Of a stretch of 64,000 bases of DNA, positions 52,051-63,386 are shown piece by piece (the first letter of the stretch is position 1; every line of letters begins with the position of its first letter). This DNA is from Rhynchopus sp. YZ270_cl-10 (taxonomy: Eukaryota > Euglenozoa > Diplonemea > Diplonemida > Diplonemidae), in assembly GCA_964035575.1 (NCBI GenBank), contig OZ037884.1, positions 744,001 to 808,000 on the forward strand, written 5' to 3'. The notes under the pieces are model-generated. The model was not told the origin of the DNA. It was given only the letters and a program-made list of their open reading frames with translations, and searched no databases. The translations under genes and the position numbers were made by a program.

Positions 52051-52564
52051 TCTGTCCCCTCCATTTGCACGAAGCTCAGTGCCACCCAATACAATTTTTC
52101 ACTCCTTTTCCCCACATTGGGACGTGACAGCACGAGGATGAGAAGTGCATCTCCCAAACACTATTTCTTTGTTCTTATTTACAAAAACCCAGCAGGGGAA
52201 AACACAAATGAGGGATGCAAATAAAGGGGCATCAGGCCTCAAATAATTTTTCGGTCTTGGGGGGGGGGGGTGGACAATTTTTTTTCTTTGTCACCTCCCT
52301 GTCCCAACCTCTCAACTTCTGAGTGGTGCGGGATTATTTGGGAAATAATAACGTACACCTGATGTCCATACATGGTAGTCTCGGACTCAGCCAATTTTTT
52401 TGAAAATCCTGAATTTTCTTGACTTTTTCTTGAAAAAAAAAATCTATAATCAGGTTCACAACACCATGCTTACGCTGGGTTACACTGCACACCCCCTATT
52501 CCCCCCCCCTTCCTCCCCCTTTCATCTGGTTCGTTCTCTACCTGCACGGAGCTCATAAAACGAA

Positions 52565-52690
52565 AGAACCCCTCCCTCCTCCCTCCCCTCTCCTTTCACC
52601 TTCAAAGTTGCTTCCAAGCAGAGTCCCTTCAATTAATCTCTCCTCCCCCCTCCCCTATCCCCCCTCCCCTATCCCCTCTCCACCCCTCAT
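52565..52690 (+). promoter_or_regulatory. C/T-rich tract before the astacin gene
   Basis: Long runs of CCCCTCCC and CCTCCCCTATCCC, ending in CATATTTTTTTTTTCCCAG 13 bp before the ATG at 52723 (TTCCCAG could be a 5'UTR splice acceptor). Same signature as upstream of the other host genes. Confidence 0.45.
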
Positions 52691-52722
52691 ATTTTTTTTT
52701 TCCCAGGACAAAGCAAAACACA

Positions 52723-55700
52723 ATGTTTCGACCATTTCTTAGTTTAGTTTTGGCATCGGGTGTGTCTCGGTCGCTTGCGGCGCTTGAGTACGAGGTCTAC
52801 GGTGGTGACATGCTGCGCGACGTGGTGCCAGGCGCCAACCGCAGTGAGGCTGACATCCTGACAGCAACGTCTCTGTCTGACAACTCACGACTCTGGAGTG
52901 GGGGCCGTGTGAACTATGTCATTGACACGACAAACCCGTCTGCGGCGCTTGCCCTGAAGGACACTGACACGCGCATCTCGGCATCGATCCTCGAATGGGA
53001 GACGAAGACGTGCATCAGGTTCACCAAATGTGCGACCGAGGCGTCGTGCACAAAGCCCTACATCCGCTTCCAGTACCACGTCTCGGCATGCAACTCCTTT
53101 GTTGGGGTGCACACATCGGACAACATCAACCCCATCAACCTTGCCCCCGAGTGTGGTAAAGGAGCTACCATCCACGAGATCGGCCACGCCATGGGGCTCT
53201 CCCACGAGCAGGTCAGAAAGGACCGTGACCAATACGTTGCCATCGACACAACGCAGATCGAATCCGGCGCAACAGGGAATTTCGTGATAAACGGCGCATC
53301 AGCGAGAGACATTGGCCAGTACGACTACGGGTCGATCATGCACTACTCAGCCACCGCCTTCGCGATTGGCACGAAGCCCACGATTGTCACACCGTACCCC
53401 ACAGGGCAGCGTGCAGGGCTCTCTACCGGGGACATTGCGGGGATTAAGTTTATGTACAACGACTGCTCTGCGTCGTACGACGCGCCGCAGTGTGTTGCCT
53501 CCGTGGACGCAACCGTCACGCACGTCATCCCATACTCGAAGGCGTTTTCCGTTGAGTTCAACGCAAAGTATTCCAGCAGCATGGCCGTCACCTATGCCTC
53601 CTCGACCGTGCCGTCTGCCAGGTGGGTCACGTCGGTATCAAGCGGCAACTCTTTGGGGGTCGTTGGGTTCACCCTGACGGAGTTCACCCCGACCAGCGCA
53701 GACTCGGACAAGATCTTCACGATGGCGGCGACGTTCACTTCTGGCAGTGCCTCTTCGACATGCGAAGTCAAGGTCAAGGTTGCTGCCACCACCACCGTCT
53801 GCTTCGGCATTCCTGGCGACGATGCGACTGTCTGCAGTGGACGTGGTGCCTGCGGATCCGACCCTCTCGCACCGTGCACCTGCACCTCAGTGTACGGAGG
53901 TCTCGACTGCTCCGGGTTTGCCACGTGCCCCTCGAACTACCTCTACCCCTTTGACGAAGACTACGGTACCTGGGCACCCATCGTCGATGCTGCGCTTGAG
54001 TCCGACATCAGCGCAACCGGGCTTGGGTCCTGGAAGGTCGGCAATGTGGGGTCGTCGACCAGGGGGCAGGGCATTCTTGAGTTGGTTGCAGATTCAAAGC
54101 CGGAGCGTGTTACCTTCTATTTGTCGAGAATGGTGAGCGACGGAGGGTCGCCGAGAATGTCCTTCAGAGCGGGGTCGACCACATGCTTCTACGTCGAGAT
54201 AAGCACTGTCATCACCGTCAACGACCAGCGCACGACGGTCGCTGAGGCAGATGAGTTCTACTTCATTGACATCCGTCTTGACTGGACCGCCAAGACGACG
54301 CAGCTCTTAGTGGACGGCGTCACCGTTGCGACGGGTGTCGGCATCAAGAGCGCGACGGAGTGCGACGCCGGCATCAACAAGGTGGTCTTCTTCGGGAACG
54401 GCTATCTCGATGAATACCACATGTGGTGCACCTCGTACATCACCACCTCAGGCACCGCCTCCACCATCGCCAGTGCAGATGAGATCCGTAATGGAGGCAC
54501 CACCCTGACCATGTCGCTGGTGGGCAACGTGGACACCTGGGTCGACACCCAAGCGAACAAGATCTCCGTGGTGAACAACATGGTCGCAGACGTGACGCAG
54601 GCCAAGGGGTGGAACTCTGTGAAGGCGTCGATCATCAACAGCGGGATGGTCAGCTTCAGCGGCCAGGTGCTCACCATTGGGCCCTTCAACGCGGAGGCAG
54701 GGTACTCCACTGAGCGCAACGAGGTGATCAGCCTGCAGCTTGCGGGCGGGATGTTCACTTCGGGGAAGCTTCCGCTGTCGACCGTCCGCGAGGCAGGGTT
54801 CACTGTGAAGGGCTCGTGTGCACAGGACACGTCGCAGGCGTACGACTCTTCGTCGGAGCTGACGACCAGCCAGAAGACGATTGCAACAATCTCAACAACG
54901 ACGAAGAAGGTGGGTGCTGGGTCCGTGCAGATCACCGACAACAACAAGGTGCTGGTTACCGGGGTGGGTGGCGGGACACAGCCTGCGACACTCTCATGGT
55001 ACGCACGCCAGACCAGCACCGACTCGCGGCTTCACATGCGCCTCTACAGCTCGGGCGACACTTCCACGCAAGTCGTCGAGATGGACTTCGGAACAGGAGG
55101 AGGGCAGATTGCCTGGCGTTCGGGGTCGGGCTCAGATCCTTGGACTGCGGTCGGTTCTGTTGGAGTTAACACGTGGTACTTCATTGAGATCTCGTTCGAC
55201 TGGACTGCGCGCACCCTGTCCCTGAAGGTGGACACAACAACGTTGACCACCGGGCTTGCGATGAAGGCTGGGCTGACCGACGTCGGGACTGTCTCGTTCT
55301 TCACAGTGCTCACGAACACCTATGTGGACGATGTGCGCACCACATGCCCTACATATGACCCCGTCTACAGCATCACCCCCAGCAGCTGCAACACCCCGGG
55401 GACTGACGCGACCACCATCAAGGTGTTGCGCGGAAACGAGGCGCTCAGCGTCTCGGACAGCATCGTCATTGTCCCAAGCAGTTCGAACTGCGGCGATGCA
55501 GATGCACAGTGTTCCTCGCTTGGTGCCTGCGCCTCGGCGGTGGGGGTGCGGGAGAAGGCGGGCGACGACATTGTGTGGTCGGCAGGGACGCTTACGATGC
55601 TTGCTTTTGAGACGACATACAGGGTGTGCTACAAGCGTGCGGCTGCGTCTGCGTACACGTTGCTGCCGGGGACGTTCACTACGTGTCGTTCGGATGGGAC

Positions 55701-56250
55701 GGTGAAGGGCAGCACGCCTGCACCGCCTACTGCGGCTGGTGACACGCAGACACCTGTAGTCGAGGTCACCAACGCACCCTCGCCACCGGCCACGAACACA
55801 CCCCGTGTTACCCCCACACCCGGAATCCCAGCAACATCACCGCCATCAACGTGCGACAGCTCCCTGCAGGCTGCGTGCATGACAGCAAGGACAAGCAGTG
55901 CTTGCGCCTCCAAGGCAAGCGATGGATGCCTCTTCTGCAGAACCAACGCAAACGCACAGTCCTGCCTGTACGTGAACGAGGTATGCCCACACTCTTTTTG
56001 TTTTGAAGCAATACTACTGAGTACAGAACCCTTTGACGACGAAGTCACACATATTCCAACAATTTATTTAAAAAAAAAACGCCACAACAACCCTCTTCCC
56101 TTGCAGGCATGCGGATTCCTGAGACTTGGCCTTGATGATCTCACGTTCTTCTCTGCCGGCAGCTGCCCTTCCTTCCCAGACAGCAGCGCTGCTGGCCTGC
56201 AGGTTACAATGTGGGTGGCCCTGCTCGGCGCCCTCCTGGTTCTGTTCTAA
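52723..56250 (+). CDS. GPI-anchored astacin metalloprotease with EGF and LamG-like domains
   Basis: About 1,133 residues after removing the intron at 55981-56106. A signal peptide (1-20) is followed by a short propeptide with VYGGDM (Asp29), matching the astacin aspartate-switch FxGD that keeps the zymogen inactive. Catalytic domain 55-250: zinc motif HEIGHAMGLSHEQ (His151, Glu152, His155, His161) and Met-turn SIMHYS (Met206). Then an Ig-like region (255-355), an EGF-like module (Cys360-Cys396), and two related LamG/concanavalin-like domains (about 400-570 and 705-875, each with a SWY/FYFIDIRLDWTAKT-type strand). A Thr/Pro stalk and a Cys-rich knot follow. The C-terminus SSAAGLQVTMWVALLGALLVLF looks like a GPI-attachment signal. 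Role: secreted, surface-held endopeptidase, substrate unknown. Related to the gene starting at 63387. Confidence 0.9.
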   Translation: MFRPFLSLVLASGVSRSLAALEYEVYGGDMLRDVVPGANRSEADILTATSLSDNSRLWSGGRVNYVIDTTNPSAALALKDTDTRISASILEWETKTCIRFTKCATEASCTKPYIRFQYHVSACNSFVGVHTSDNINPINLAPECGKGATIHEIGHAMGLSHEQVRKDRDQYVAIDTTQIESGATGNFVINGASARDIGQYDYGSIMHYSATAFAIGTKPTIVTPYPTGQRAGLSTGDIAGIKFMYNDCSASYDAPQCVASVDATVTHVIPYSKAFSVEFNAKYSSSMAVTYASSTVPSARWVTSVSSGNSLGVVGFTLTEFTPTSADSDKIFTMAATFTSGSASSTCEVKVKVAATTTVCFGIPGDDATVCSGRGACGSDPLAPCTCTSVYGGLDCSGFATCPSNYLYPFDEDYGTWAPIVDAALESDISATGLGSWKVGNVGSSTRGQGILELVADSKPERVTFYLSRMVSDGGSPRMSFRAGSTTCFYVEISTVITVNDQRTTVAEADEFYFIDIRLDWTAKTTQLLVDGVTVATGVGIKSATECDAGINKVVFFGNGYLDEYHMWCTSYITTSGTASTIASADEIRNGGTTLTMSLVGNVDTWVDTQANKISVVNNMVADVTQAKGWNSVKASIINSGMVSFSGQVLTIGPFNAEAGYSTERNEVISLQLAGGMFTSGKLPLSTVREAGFTVKGSCAQDTSQAYDSSSELTTSQKTIATISTTTKKVGAGSVQITDNNKVLVTGVGGGTQPATLSWYARQTSTDSRLHMRLYSSGDTSTQVVEMDFGTGGGQIAWRSGSGSDPWTAVGSVGVNTWYFIEISFDWTARTLSLKVDTTTLTTGLAMKAGLTDVGTVSFFTVLTNTYVDDVRTTCPTYDPVYSITPSSCNTPGTDATTIKVLRGNEALSVSDSIVIVPSSSNCGDADAQCSSLGACASAVGVREKAGDDIVWSAGTLTMLAFETTYRVCYKRAAASAYTLLPGTFTTCRSDGTVKGSTPAPPTAAGDTQTPVVEVTNAPSPPATNTPRVTPTPGIPATSPPSTCDSSLQAACMTARTSSACASKASDGCLFCRTNANAQSCLYVNEVCPHSFCFEAILLSTEPFDDEVTHIPTIYLKKKRHNNPLPLQACGFLRLGLDDLTFFSAGSCPSFPDSSAAGLQVTMWVALLGALLVLF
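55981..56106 (+). other. Intron in the astacin gene (126 nt, stop-free)
   Basis: Donor GAG|GTATGC and acceptor CCCTTGCAG|GC, phase 0. Splicing joins ...SCLYVNE to ACGFLRLGLDDL. It is AT-rich compared with the flanking exons, a multiple of three and stop-free, so retention would insert 42 residues just before the GPI signal. Confidence 0.8.
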
Positions 56251-56562
56251 GACGGTCAAAGGTTCGGGTAGTGTAAACATAACGAAAGCGAAGAACGCTA
56301 TTTTTTTTACAAAGAAAATGTCGGGAGAAAATGGGTTTTGATGTATGGGTGAAAAGCAAGTGAATCCTGGAGCCTTTGGTCTTTTGTCACCTTCTTGTCT
56401 TCTGTGGATTCAGACCTGTTCGTTTATCCCACCGTGGTGACTTAGTATGAGAAATCTGACTAACTTTTTTCTTTTTTAGAAACAGAAAAAAAAGAGAAGC
56501 TGAAAGACGAGGGGCATTCATCTTTCGTTCAAGTTTTCTCTCTTTTTTTTTTTTCACTCCGT

Positions 56563-56625
56563 GGGTTCGACAACCCACGGCGTCAGTGCCTGCGTCCAAC
56601 GGGCGTTGGCACTACCAACTACACT
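56563..56625 (+). repeat. Repeat with GGGTTCGACAACCC hairpin
   Basis: GTGGGTTCGACAACCCACGG then CAGTGCCTGCGTCC; relative at 60138-60210. GGTTCGA resembles a tRNA B box, but no A box or cloverleaf is found. Possibly the remnant of a tRNA-derived short element. Confidence 0.4.
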
Positions 56626-56720
56626 GTCTTTATATTTTTCTTCTTTCAAAATTTTCAAATCAATGAGGGAGGGAGGGACCTGTACAAAAATTAACAACAA
56701 AAAAAAAAACCATTACCCTT

Positions 56721-56869
56721 CACGACGACACTTGGTCATGACATGACAAGTGACTTGAACACGTAAAGTGACATGTGAAAACTGGTAACATGTGATCACA
56801 TGTCATTTTACATGTCATATGACATATAAAATGCTCAAGGCTTTACATGTCATGACCAGTGTTGTCGTG
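56721..56869. mobile_element. 149-bp MITE with ~25-bp terminal inverted repeats
   Basis: Left end CACGACGACACTTGGTCATG and right end CATGACCAGTGTTGTCGTG are inverted with one or two mismatches. The interior repeats ACATGTCAT in both orientations. Non-coding. Confidence 0.8.
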
Positions 56870-59800
56870 TTCCCTTCCCTTGACCCCTTACCCTCCAGTG
56901 TAGGTTGTACGTTTTTTGTAATGATTTCTACGTCCGTAAAGACTTAGCCTTCACTTTTTTTTCCCCAAGGAATAGTCAATGCCATTTGTTTATTTGGTAA
57001 TATCTTTCAGGTTTGTGTCCCCCAAAAAAACCCCAGCTTTTTCTGGGGTGACTCACCCAACTCCGGTATGGAAAAGTAATTGATGCATTGTGTAAAATGT
57101 AATAAAAAGTGAAGATGCGTCTGCACGGTGTCAATTTTTCAAAAAAAAAAATCAGAGTTTTCTGTTTCGGTGTGGATGGGGGAGGGGGCAGGGGTACCCC
57201 CTATAGGTATACCAACCCCACCCCACCCCCCCTACCCCTCAACCTTCACACGGCGAACTACTCAGGGGGGATACTCGTTACCGCTACTAGTCCAAATGAC
57301 TAATGTTTTACCGTTGAAATTACGACTAGTAGTTCCACTGGTTCCCCCTGACTACTCTATCGTGCAGAACACTCCAAACCATAGAACCAAAAACAAAAAA
57401 GCATGCCCTCCTCCACCAGAAAGAATCCGTAGCGATGTCCTTTAGTAGTATTTACGAAGAAAGAGAAGAAAGAAAAAAAACTTTGGCGTTTTCCCCTATT
57501 CTCTCTTTTATACCAACACCCCTCCTCCCTCTACCCGCCTCAAGACCCTTTTTTTTTTCACCTTTTGTCCCCATTTTTTTAACTTTCTACAATCCCTCTA
57601 CCCGCCTCAACTCCTGTGCTGAACACAGAGTTGTCTGTACTCTTCTTACAAGTGTGTGTCAAAAACACACACAAAACTACTCCCTCCCCGATCTCCTGCT
57701 TTGTCCCCTCCCTCTCCCTTCTGGTCCCGTAGAACCTAGGTACTTTTTTTGAACAGCTTCTCGAAGTGGTACGTTACCAATTTTTTTTTGTATATAAGAT
57801 GACTGCACACATGGGGATCATCTCTCAAAGAAGAAGAAAATTGGAGCTTTTTTTTTTTTTTTTGTTTGATCAATTTATTGATTGCATATGATGAAAATAC
57901 TTTTGTTTGTTTATTTTCTGGCCTATCTACTGGCAGCAGTGATAGTACAGGTATCTTTCTTATCTCCATGTAAGGGTTTCATTCAAGAAAAAGAAGAAAA
58001 AAGAAAGTGGAGATTGCACAACTGTGGCAACACAACCGAGGCAACTGCACTACTCCAACAATTTATCAAAAAAGAAAAAAAGAAAACACACCCTCTCCTT
58101 TTTACCGTCCCAACACATGCGAGAAGGGTCCAAGCGAGAAGCAATAGTGGATTTTTTTATTTTTGCACACCTTTTTAACTTTTTTGAAAACTTGGTTCTG
58201 TTTTAGCAGGGTAGTCACGCACAGATGCGCGCCTTTTTATTTATTTATTAGAATCTCTTTTTCTTAGATGTACGCTTACGGTTGTGTTGTTGTGGCAAAA
58301 TATGAGGAAAATTGCGATTTGGGCAAAAACGGAACAAATCTTCTTTTCCGAATGTGTGGTACATGAAACCACAACAAAAAATAAAAAGAAGAAACCAAAA
58401 AAACGGACCTTGCCCTGCTTTGTGTACACAACGTGAACGCCCGATTTTGTTTTCAAAGAGAGACGGGAACATTTTTTTTGATCCCCTCCTCCTATGCTAT
58501 CTAATTTATTGATTGCATATGTGGACATACTTGTTTTTTGTAAGATACCTTCCGGAGAGGGCTTTGTATTTCAAGACAACCCTTATTTTTTTCAACCCCC
58601 CTTTTTTTTCCCCGCCATTTTTTTTTTTTCCATAGCAGGTAACGAAGGGCTTCATCTTACCAACCTTTTCCCCCTTTTTTTTGGTGACCTGCAGGTCTTA
58701 CGACTCCGCAAAATTCACGAAAAAAAATTTTTTTTCGAAGAGAGCGTCGAACTGAACAACGGTCTTTTCCGCCTTGATGTTTTGGTATTTTTTTAAAAAG
58801 AGCGAAAGTGGAGATTTGCACAAAACTGTGGCAACACAACCCGAGGCACACTACACTGATCCAACACTTTATCAAAAAATACTTTGCCATTCTGTTCAGA
58901 AATTGACTTTCAATGCGGCACGTCACAGACACTTCCATCTTACAAAAAAAAAGTTCTCTTTTTCTCCATCTAAAATACAAGGTTGCATAATCTAGTATAT
59001 GCACTGTCTCCAGCTTGAGCGGCCCATTTTCCAACAAATCTGGGTTGTTCATTGCCCCCCTTTTTTCTGTCTGCTCTTTCACATGACTAATCCGGGATTA
59101 GCTTAAACGACTGATGAATAAACCAAAGAATAATCTAATCAGACTAAGCCGGGCTTAGGTTCATCTTACAAACCTTTCTTTCATCCATTTTTAAGTGCCT
59201 GCTTGTGTCTGGTAAGAAGTGGGTGATTTTCCCCTTTTTCCGTTGACTTTGTTTCAGTAGCACCTTTTTTTTTTCCCTCCATACCTGTTCCCTAAGGCAA
59301 AAAAGTATAGTGTATTTGGTGTGATTCAGGGGTACGGACAACCCACGGGAGAACCACGGACTGTTTCGGGGCTATTAAGATTTGCGGAGCACCTTCGGGG
59401 GGGAGCCACGGAGAAATCCGTTTGGGTGATCACACCAGTATTTCATTCCTCGGGTACACTTTACCACAGCAGCCTTACGAGGAAACAATCGACCATGTCG
59501 CAGTTCAATTTTGTTGTACTTTTGTACGTGATTTTTGAAGTGCCCCTTGCCAGACTCAACCTCGTCTACAAGGTGTTCTTTGAGGGCCCCTTTTTTTCAA
59601 ATTTTCTTTTTATTCCACAAATGCGGGCAGAACCTTACAATCTGCGTGCACTAAAATCCCGACCACTGTTAGTGTCGATGACATGGCTATTCTTACACCA
59701 AGGGATGTGGTATTTTGTGCATTTTTTTGTTTTTGTTTTCCCACAACCTTCCTGCAACCCCTGTAGAGTCACAAACCCTGTAGGTGGATTTCCAGGAGCG

Positions 59801-60845
59801 TGGGTCCTCCCATATTCATCCGGATGTTGTGCGGCCGAGAGCCACCTGATTTTGCATGAAATTTTGATGGAGTTTTGGTGGAAAATCAGGTGGGAGAGGC
59901 AAAATCATGCATCCAAAGAAGGGGTTTTTTTTAAAATTTCCTGTAAAAATAAGGAAATTTCACTATTTTTTTGCTATCTCTGAGTTACCTTTTTGATGGC
60001 TAGACTTATGTTCATCTGACATTTTTTTTGTGTTCTTGTTTTTTTTTGAACACCTTCAATTTCTCCACATCTCTCGCTGCCTTTTTTTTTTTTTGTTTTT
60101 GTTTTTGTTTCCGTTTGCATACCAATGAAGTGCTCTCTGGGGTTCGATAACCCGCGGAGAACCAGTGCCCTGCGTCCGCCGATGAACGGTGAGGTGGTTG
60201 CACTTTCAACTTCTCTTTGTTTTTTTTTTTTTTTTGTTTTTGTTTTTGATGCCGTACGATACTGATTGTGATCTAGATGCCACAGCATGAGAGCAGTGAT
60301 AGGGTTATCTTACGAACATTTCTCTTTTAGTCTGGCGTCAAAAAAAAAAAAATAAAAAGAACTTCTCCGCAAAAAGAACAACAACAAAAACGCTGCATTT
60401 TTCATTGTGTCTGCGTCCCCCCCGTGTGAGGCGTTTGCATTTTCAGGTTTCTCTCTCTCTCTCTTTTTTTGTTTTGCTTTTTTTTGCCGTCACTCCGACG
60501 AGAAGAGACCACCAAATTTTCAAACCCAGCGTGTTCCCGCACGATAACGACAGGTAGTAAAAATATGTGTTTTGCACCAGAGGCCCGTTCATCTTCAAGT
60601 TGCCCCCCTTTTTTTTTCAAGACAAAAACCGTGTTTTCCAGGATAAAATATGGACCAGAAAAATTGGTCCATAAAAAAATAAAATCCCAAAAGGTCCATG
60701 ATTATTCTGGTCCATATTACGGGACTTTTTGTTTACTTCCCCCACTTTATTGTGCACTTCAAGCAAAGGATTTTTTTTTTTAGCGTATGCCGTGCAGCGT
60801 ACCAACTAAACAAAGGACGAACAGGGCTTTTCTTGTTTTTTTTTT

Positions 60846-62791
60846 GGGAAATAGTCAGATTTACCCTACCCTATTTTGAAAAAGTTCAGACTTGCCCGAA
60901 ATAAGTTCAGACTTGCCCTAAAAGTGTTTTTAGGGCAAGTCTGAACTTATTTCGGGCAAGTCTGAACTTATTTCGGGCAAGTCTGAACTTATTTTTAGGG
61001 CAAACACTTTTTTTAGGGCAAGTCTGAACTTTTTTAGGGCAAGTCTGAACTTTTTTAGCCCCTGCACTTATTTATTGGGCAAGCTGGGGGCTCTTGGGTT
61101 ACAGAGCCCGGCGGTCGTCGTTTTTGCGTTTCTGTTTAGGGCACGTATGGGCTATTCGCGACGAGTCCTGGTAGTGAAATGAGCAACCTATGGTATGGAG
61201 CTTTTTTTCCATGCAACTGAATTTCCTCGTGTCCAGGACACCCCACTTTCCGAGCAAAATTAAATAATGACACAAATGGGAGGGGAAAACCCTCTGACCT
61301 TTATCATCACTCTAAAAAACTCTCAGGTACCGCACCGCAGTACCGCACCACGATCCGAGACCCGTACAGAACAGAGACCAGAAAAAGGACTTCCGCACCC
61401 AAACGCGACTCCTCATAGAACACGACGTAGTAGTAACAAAAAAAAAATACCGATTACTGCAGTAAGTACAAAGCCTTTGGGCGACATTGTACAGGTCCTA
61501 CATCATGTACGTAAAATTGTCGATACAACCAAAGAAAAGCATAGTGGTGCACCCTCGGGTGTCTGCACTACTGCAACAACTATTTCTATAGCTACAGTTT
61601 CCCCACCTCTACCTTTAACTTTTTATACGAGGATGTAATTCTCCGGGATTACTCCGCGATTGTCGTCACAACAAAAAAGTCCAGAGGACTTGTTGGTCGC
61701 CTTACTCATTTGGATCAACGGTATGTATATGCTACTCATTACAATGTTAGCCACTTCTATTGCCAGACACCGGGGCAAATAGTAAGTGCAAGAAAACTGC
61801 TTTTTGGAAACCAGGAAAACATGATGGACACTCCACTCCACGTGCGGACATGTTTGGCACTTCTGCATGCGTGCAGTATCCAAATGTGTCCCCGTGGGAA
61901 CAAAGTGATAAAGATGTGTCCACTGTGTACAGGGAAAAAACTTTGCGCTCCCCCGGACAGTGCACAATTCAACCCCTTGTTGTGGGTGGTCTTGTTGCCT
62001 TTTGGAACAACAACAATTTTTCCACGTTGTTGCATTTTGGCCAGGCATGCTCTTGAAAGCATGACAATTTGATTGCGTATGGACAAAGCAAATAACCAAG
62101 TATGAATTCTGAGTTGAAATGTGAGAGATGTTGTGGGAAGGGGAGTTCGCTCCTTTCAACGATGACCTCGTTGTTCTTCAATAGGCATGTCTTAACCGAC
62201 CACATAAATAAAATTGTGCCGGCCTCGAAGGATTCTAAGCAAACCCGCGTGGTAGCTAAACACTGACTCTCTCTCAATTCAACAAAGAAGGAATACTTGG
62301 TAATTTGTGGAGCACCCGTGCATGAAAATTGTAAAACTTTGCGCCCCACGTTGCCCCAGAACACGGCTTCCTTTGTAACCGGTTCTGGCCCAACGTGGAC
62401 TGCCTGTTCACCCTTTCCGGGTGGCTGGTGGTTTCTGGCATCAATTTTTGGGCTCCGGCTCGGTTAGGCATTTTAGGGCAATAAAACAAGTCATACCACC
62501 ATACCATGGGGCCCCAAGAGTGCCCCAGCCAAAGTGGCCTGACTTGTTGCCCTAAAATAAGTTCAGACTTACCCTAAAAATAAGTTCAGACTTGCCCTAA
62601 AAAAGTTCAGACTTGCCCTAAAAAAGTTCAGACTTGCCCTAAAAAAAGTGTTTGCCCTAAAAATAAGTTCAGACTTGCCCTAAAAACACTTTTAGGGCAA
62701 GTCTGAACTTATTTTCGGGCAAGTCTGAACTTTTTCATAGGGCAAGTCTGAACTTTTTCAAAATAGGGTAGGGTAAGTCTGACTATCTCCC
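60846..62791. mobile_element. 1.95-kb foldback element built on GGGCAAGTCTGAACTT repeats
   Basis: Ends GGGAAATAGTCAGATTTACC and GGTAAGTCTGACTATCTCCC are inverted. Each ~220-bp arm contains 6-8 copies of GGGCAAGTCTGAACTT or its complement plus GGGCAAACACTTTTT. The unique interior (61090-62520) has short frames on both strands (61267-61638 plus, 61710-62072 plus, 61623-62159 minus) with no recognisable transposase. Flanked by T-runs. Non-autonomous. Confidence 0.8.
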
Positions 62792-63386
62792 TTTTTTTTT
62801 TTTTTTTTTTTGCTTTTGTTTTTGTGCGTAACGTTAGGATCTTAGTGTAGAGTACCAATCCCCGATTCGTCCCATTCCTCGCACCCACTTTTTTTGAAAA
62901 AATGTTTCTATTTTCCGTCTGGCAACCTATTCCTCCCTCTTTTAAGGGAGAATGAAACAAAAAAAGTATAGTGGAGCACACTCTAGGGTGGCTACACTAT
63001 TACAACCAAGTTTTCAAAAAAAAAAAAAACCTCCAAACATACCGCCCCTTCCTCCTCAAAACACACAACAAAAAAAAAGGGGGGGCAAAAAGCACACCGC
63101 GAACAGAGAATAGCTGATTGTCATCAATCACTACTATTCCCACCCTCCTCTCCTTTCCTCCTTTTAACGCAACCGACAGAACGTTGCAGTAAAAACCCTC
63201 CTCCCCTCTCCCCCCCCCCAAAAAAAAAAAAGAACTACAGAAACAAAAAGCGCCAAAAAAAAAAAAAAGTGACATTTTTTTTTAACAACACCTCCACCCC
63301 TCTTCTTCAGTTATCCTCACTCTCACTCTCTCTACCCTTCACAGAATTATTCTATTGATAAAAACACAGCAAAAAGACAAAAAAAA
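62792..63386. other. Upstream region of the second astacin
   Basis: T-run, a SINE-like repeat copy (62968-63030), A-rich and C-rich simple sequence, then a C/T tract CACTCTCACTCTCTCTACCC (63319-63338) before the ATG at 63387. Confidence 0.6.

Larger units (their letters stand above)
49717..52564. other. Spacer holding the right inverted arm, hairpin, R3, F9, F8 and a MITE
   Basis: No gene supported. It includes a diverged relative of the 15.2-16.3 kb palindrome (49950-50050), the right arm (50260-50990), a 20-bp-stem hairpin (51054-51096), R3 (51153-51200 and 51308-51355), F9 (51215-51280), F8 (51772-51845) and a 174-bp MITE (51877-52050). Confidence 0.6.
56251..60845. other. AT-rich spacer, no supported gene
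   Basis: Contains a GGGTTCGA(C/T)AACCC repeat (56563-56625, relative at 60138-60210), a 149-bp MITE (56721-56869), F4 (57865-57905 and 58460-58530), F6 (58006-58070 and 58806-58877), F2 (58546-58585), R1 (59140-59182) and a small inverted pair ATGGACCAG/CTGGTCCAT (60649-60719). Open frames here are homopolymer-driven. Confidence 0.6.

Noticed and set aside
59321-59983. 220-codon + strand frame with hydrophobic segments
   Set aside because: Starts at GTG, is Phe-rich from T-runs, and has no recognisable family or C/T tract before it.
56563-60210. tRNA genes at the GGGTTCGA motifs
   Set aside because: No A box, anticodon arm or acceptor pairing could be found around either copy.
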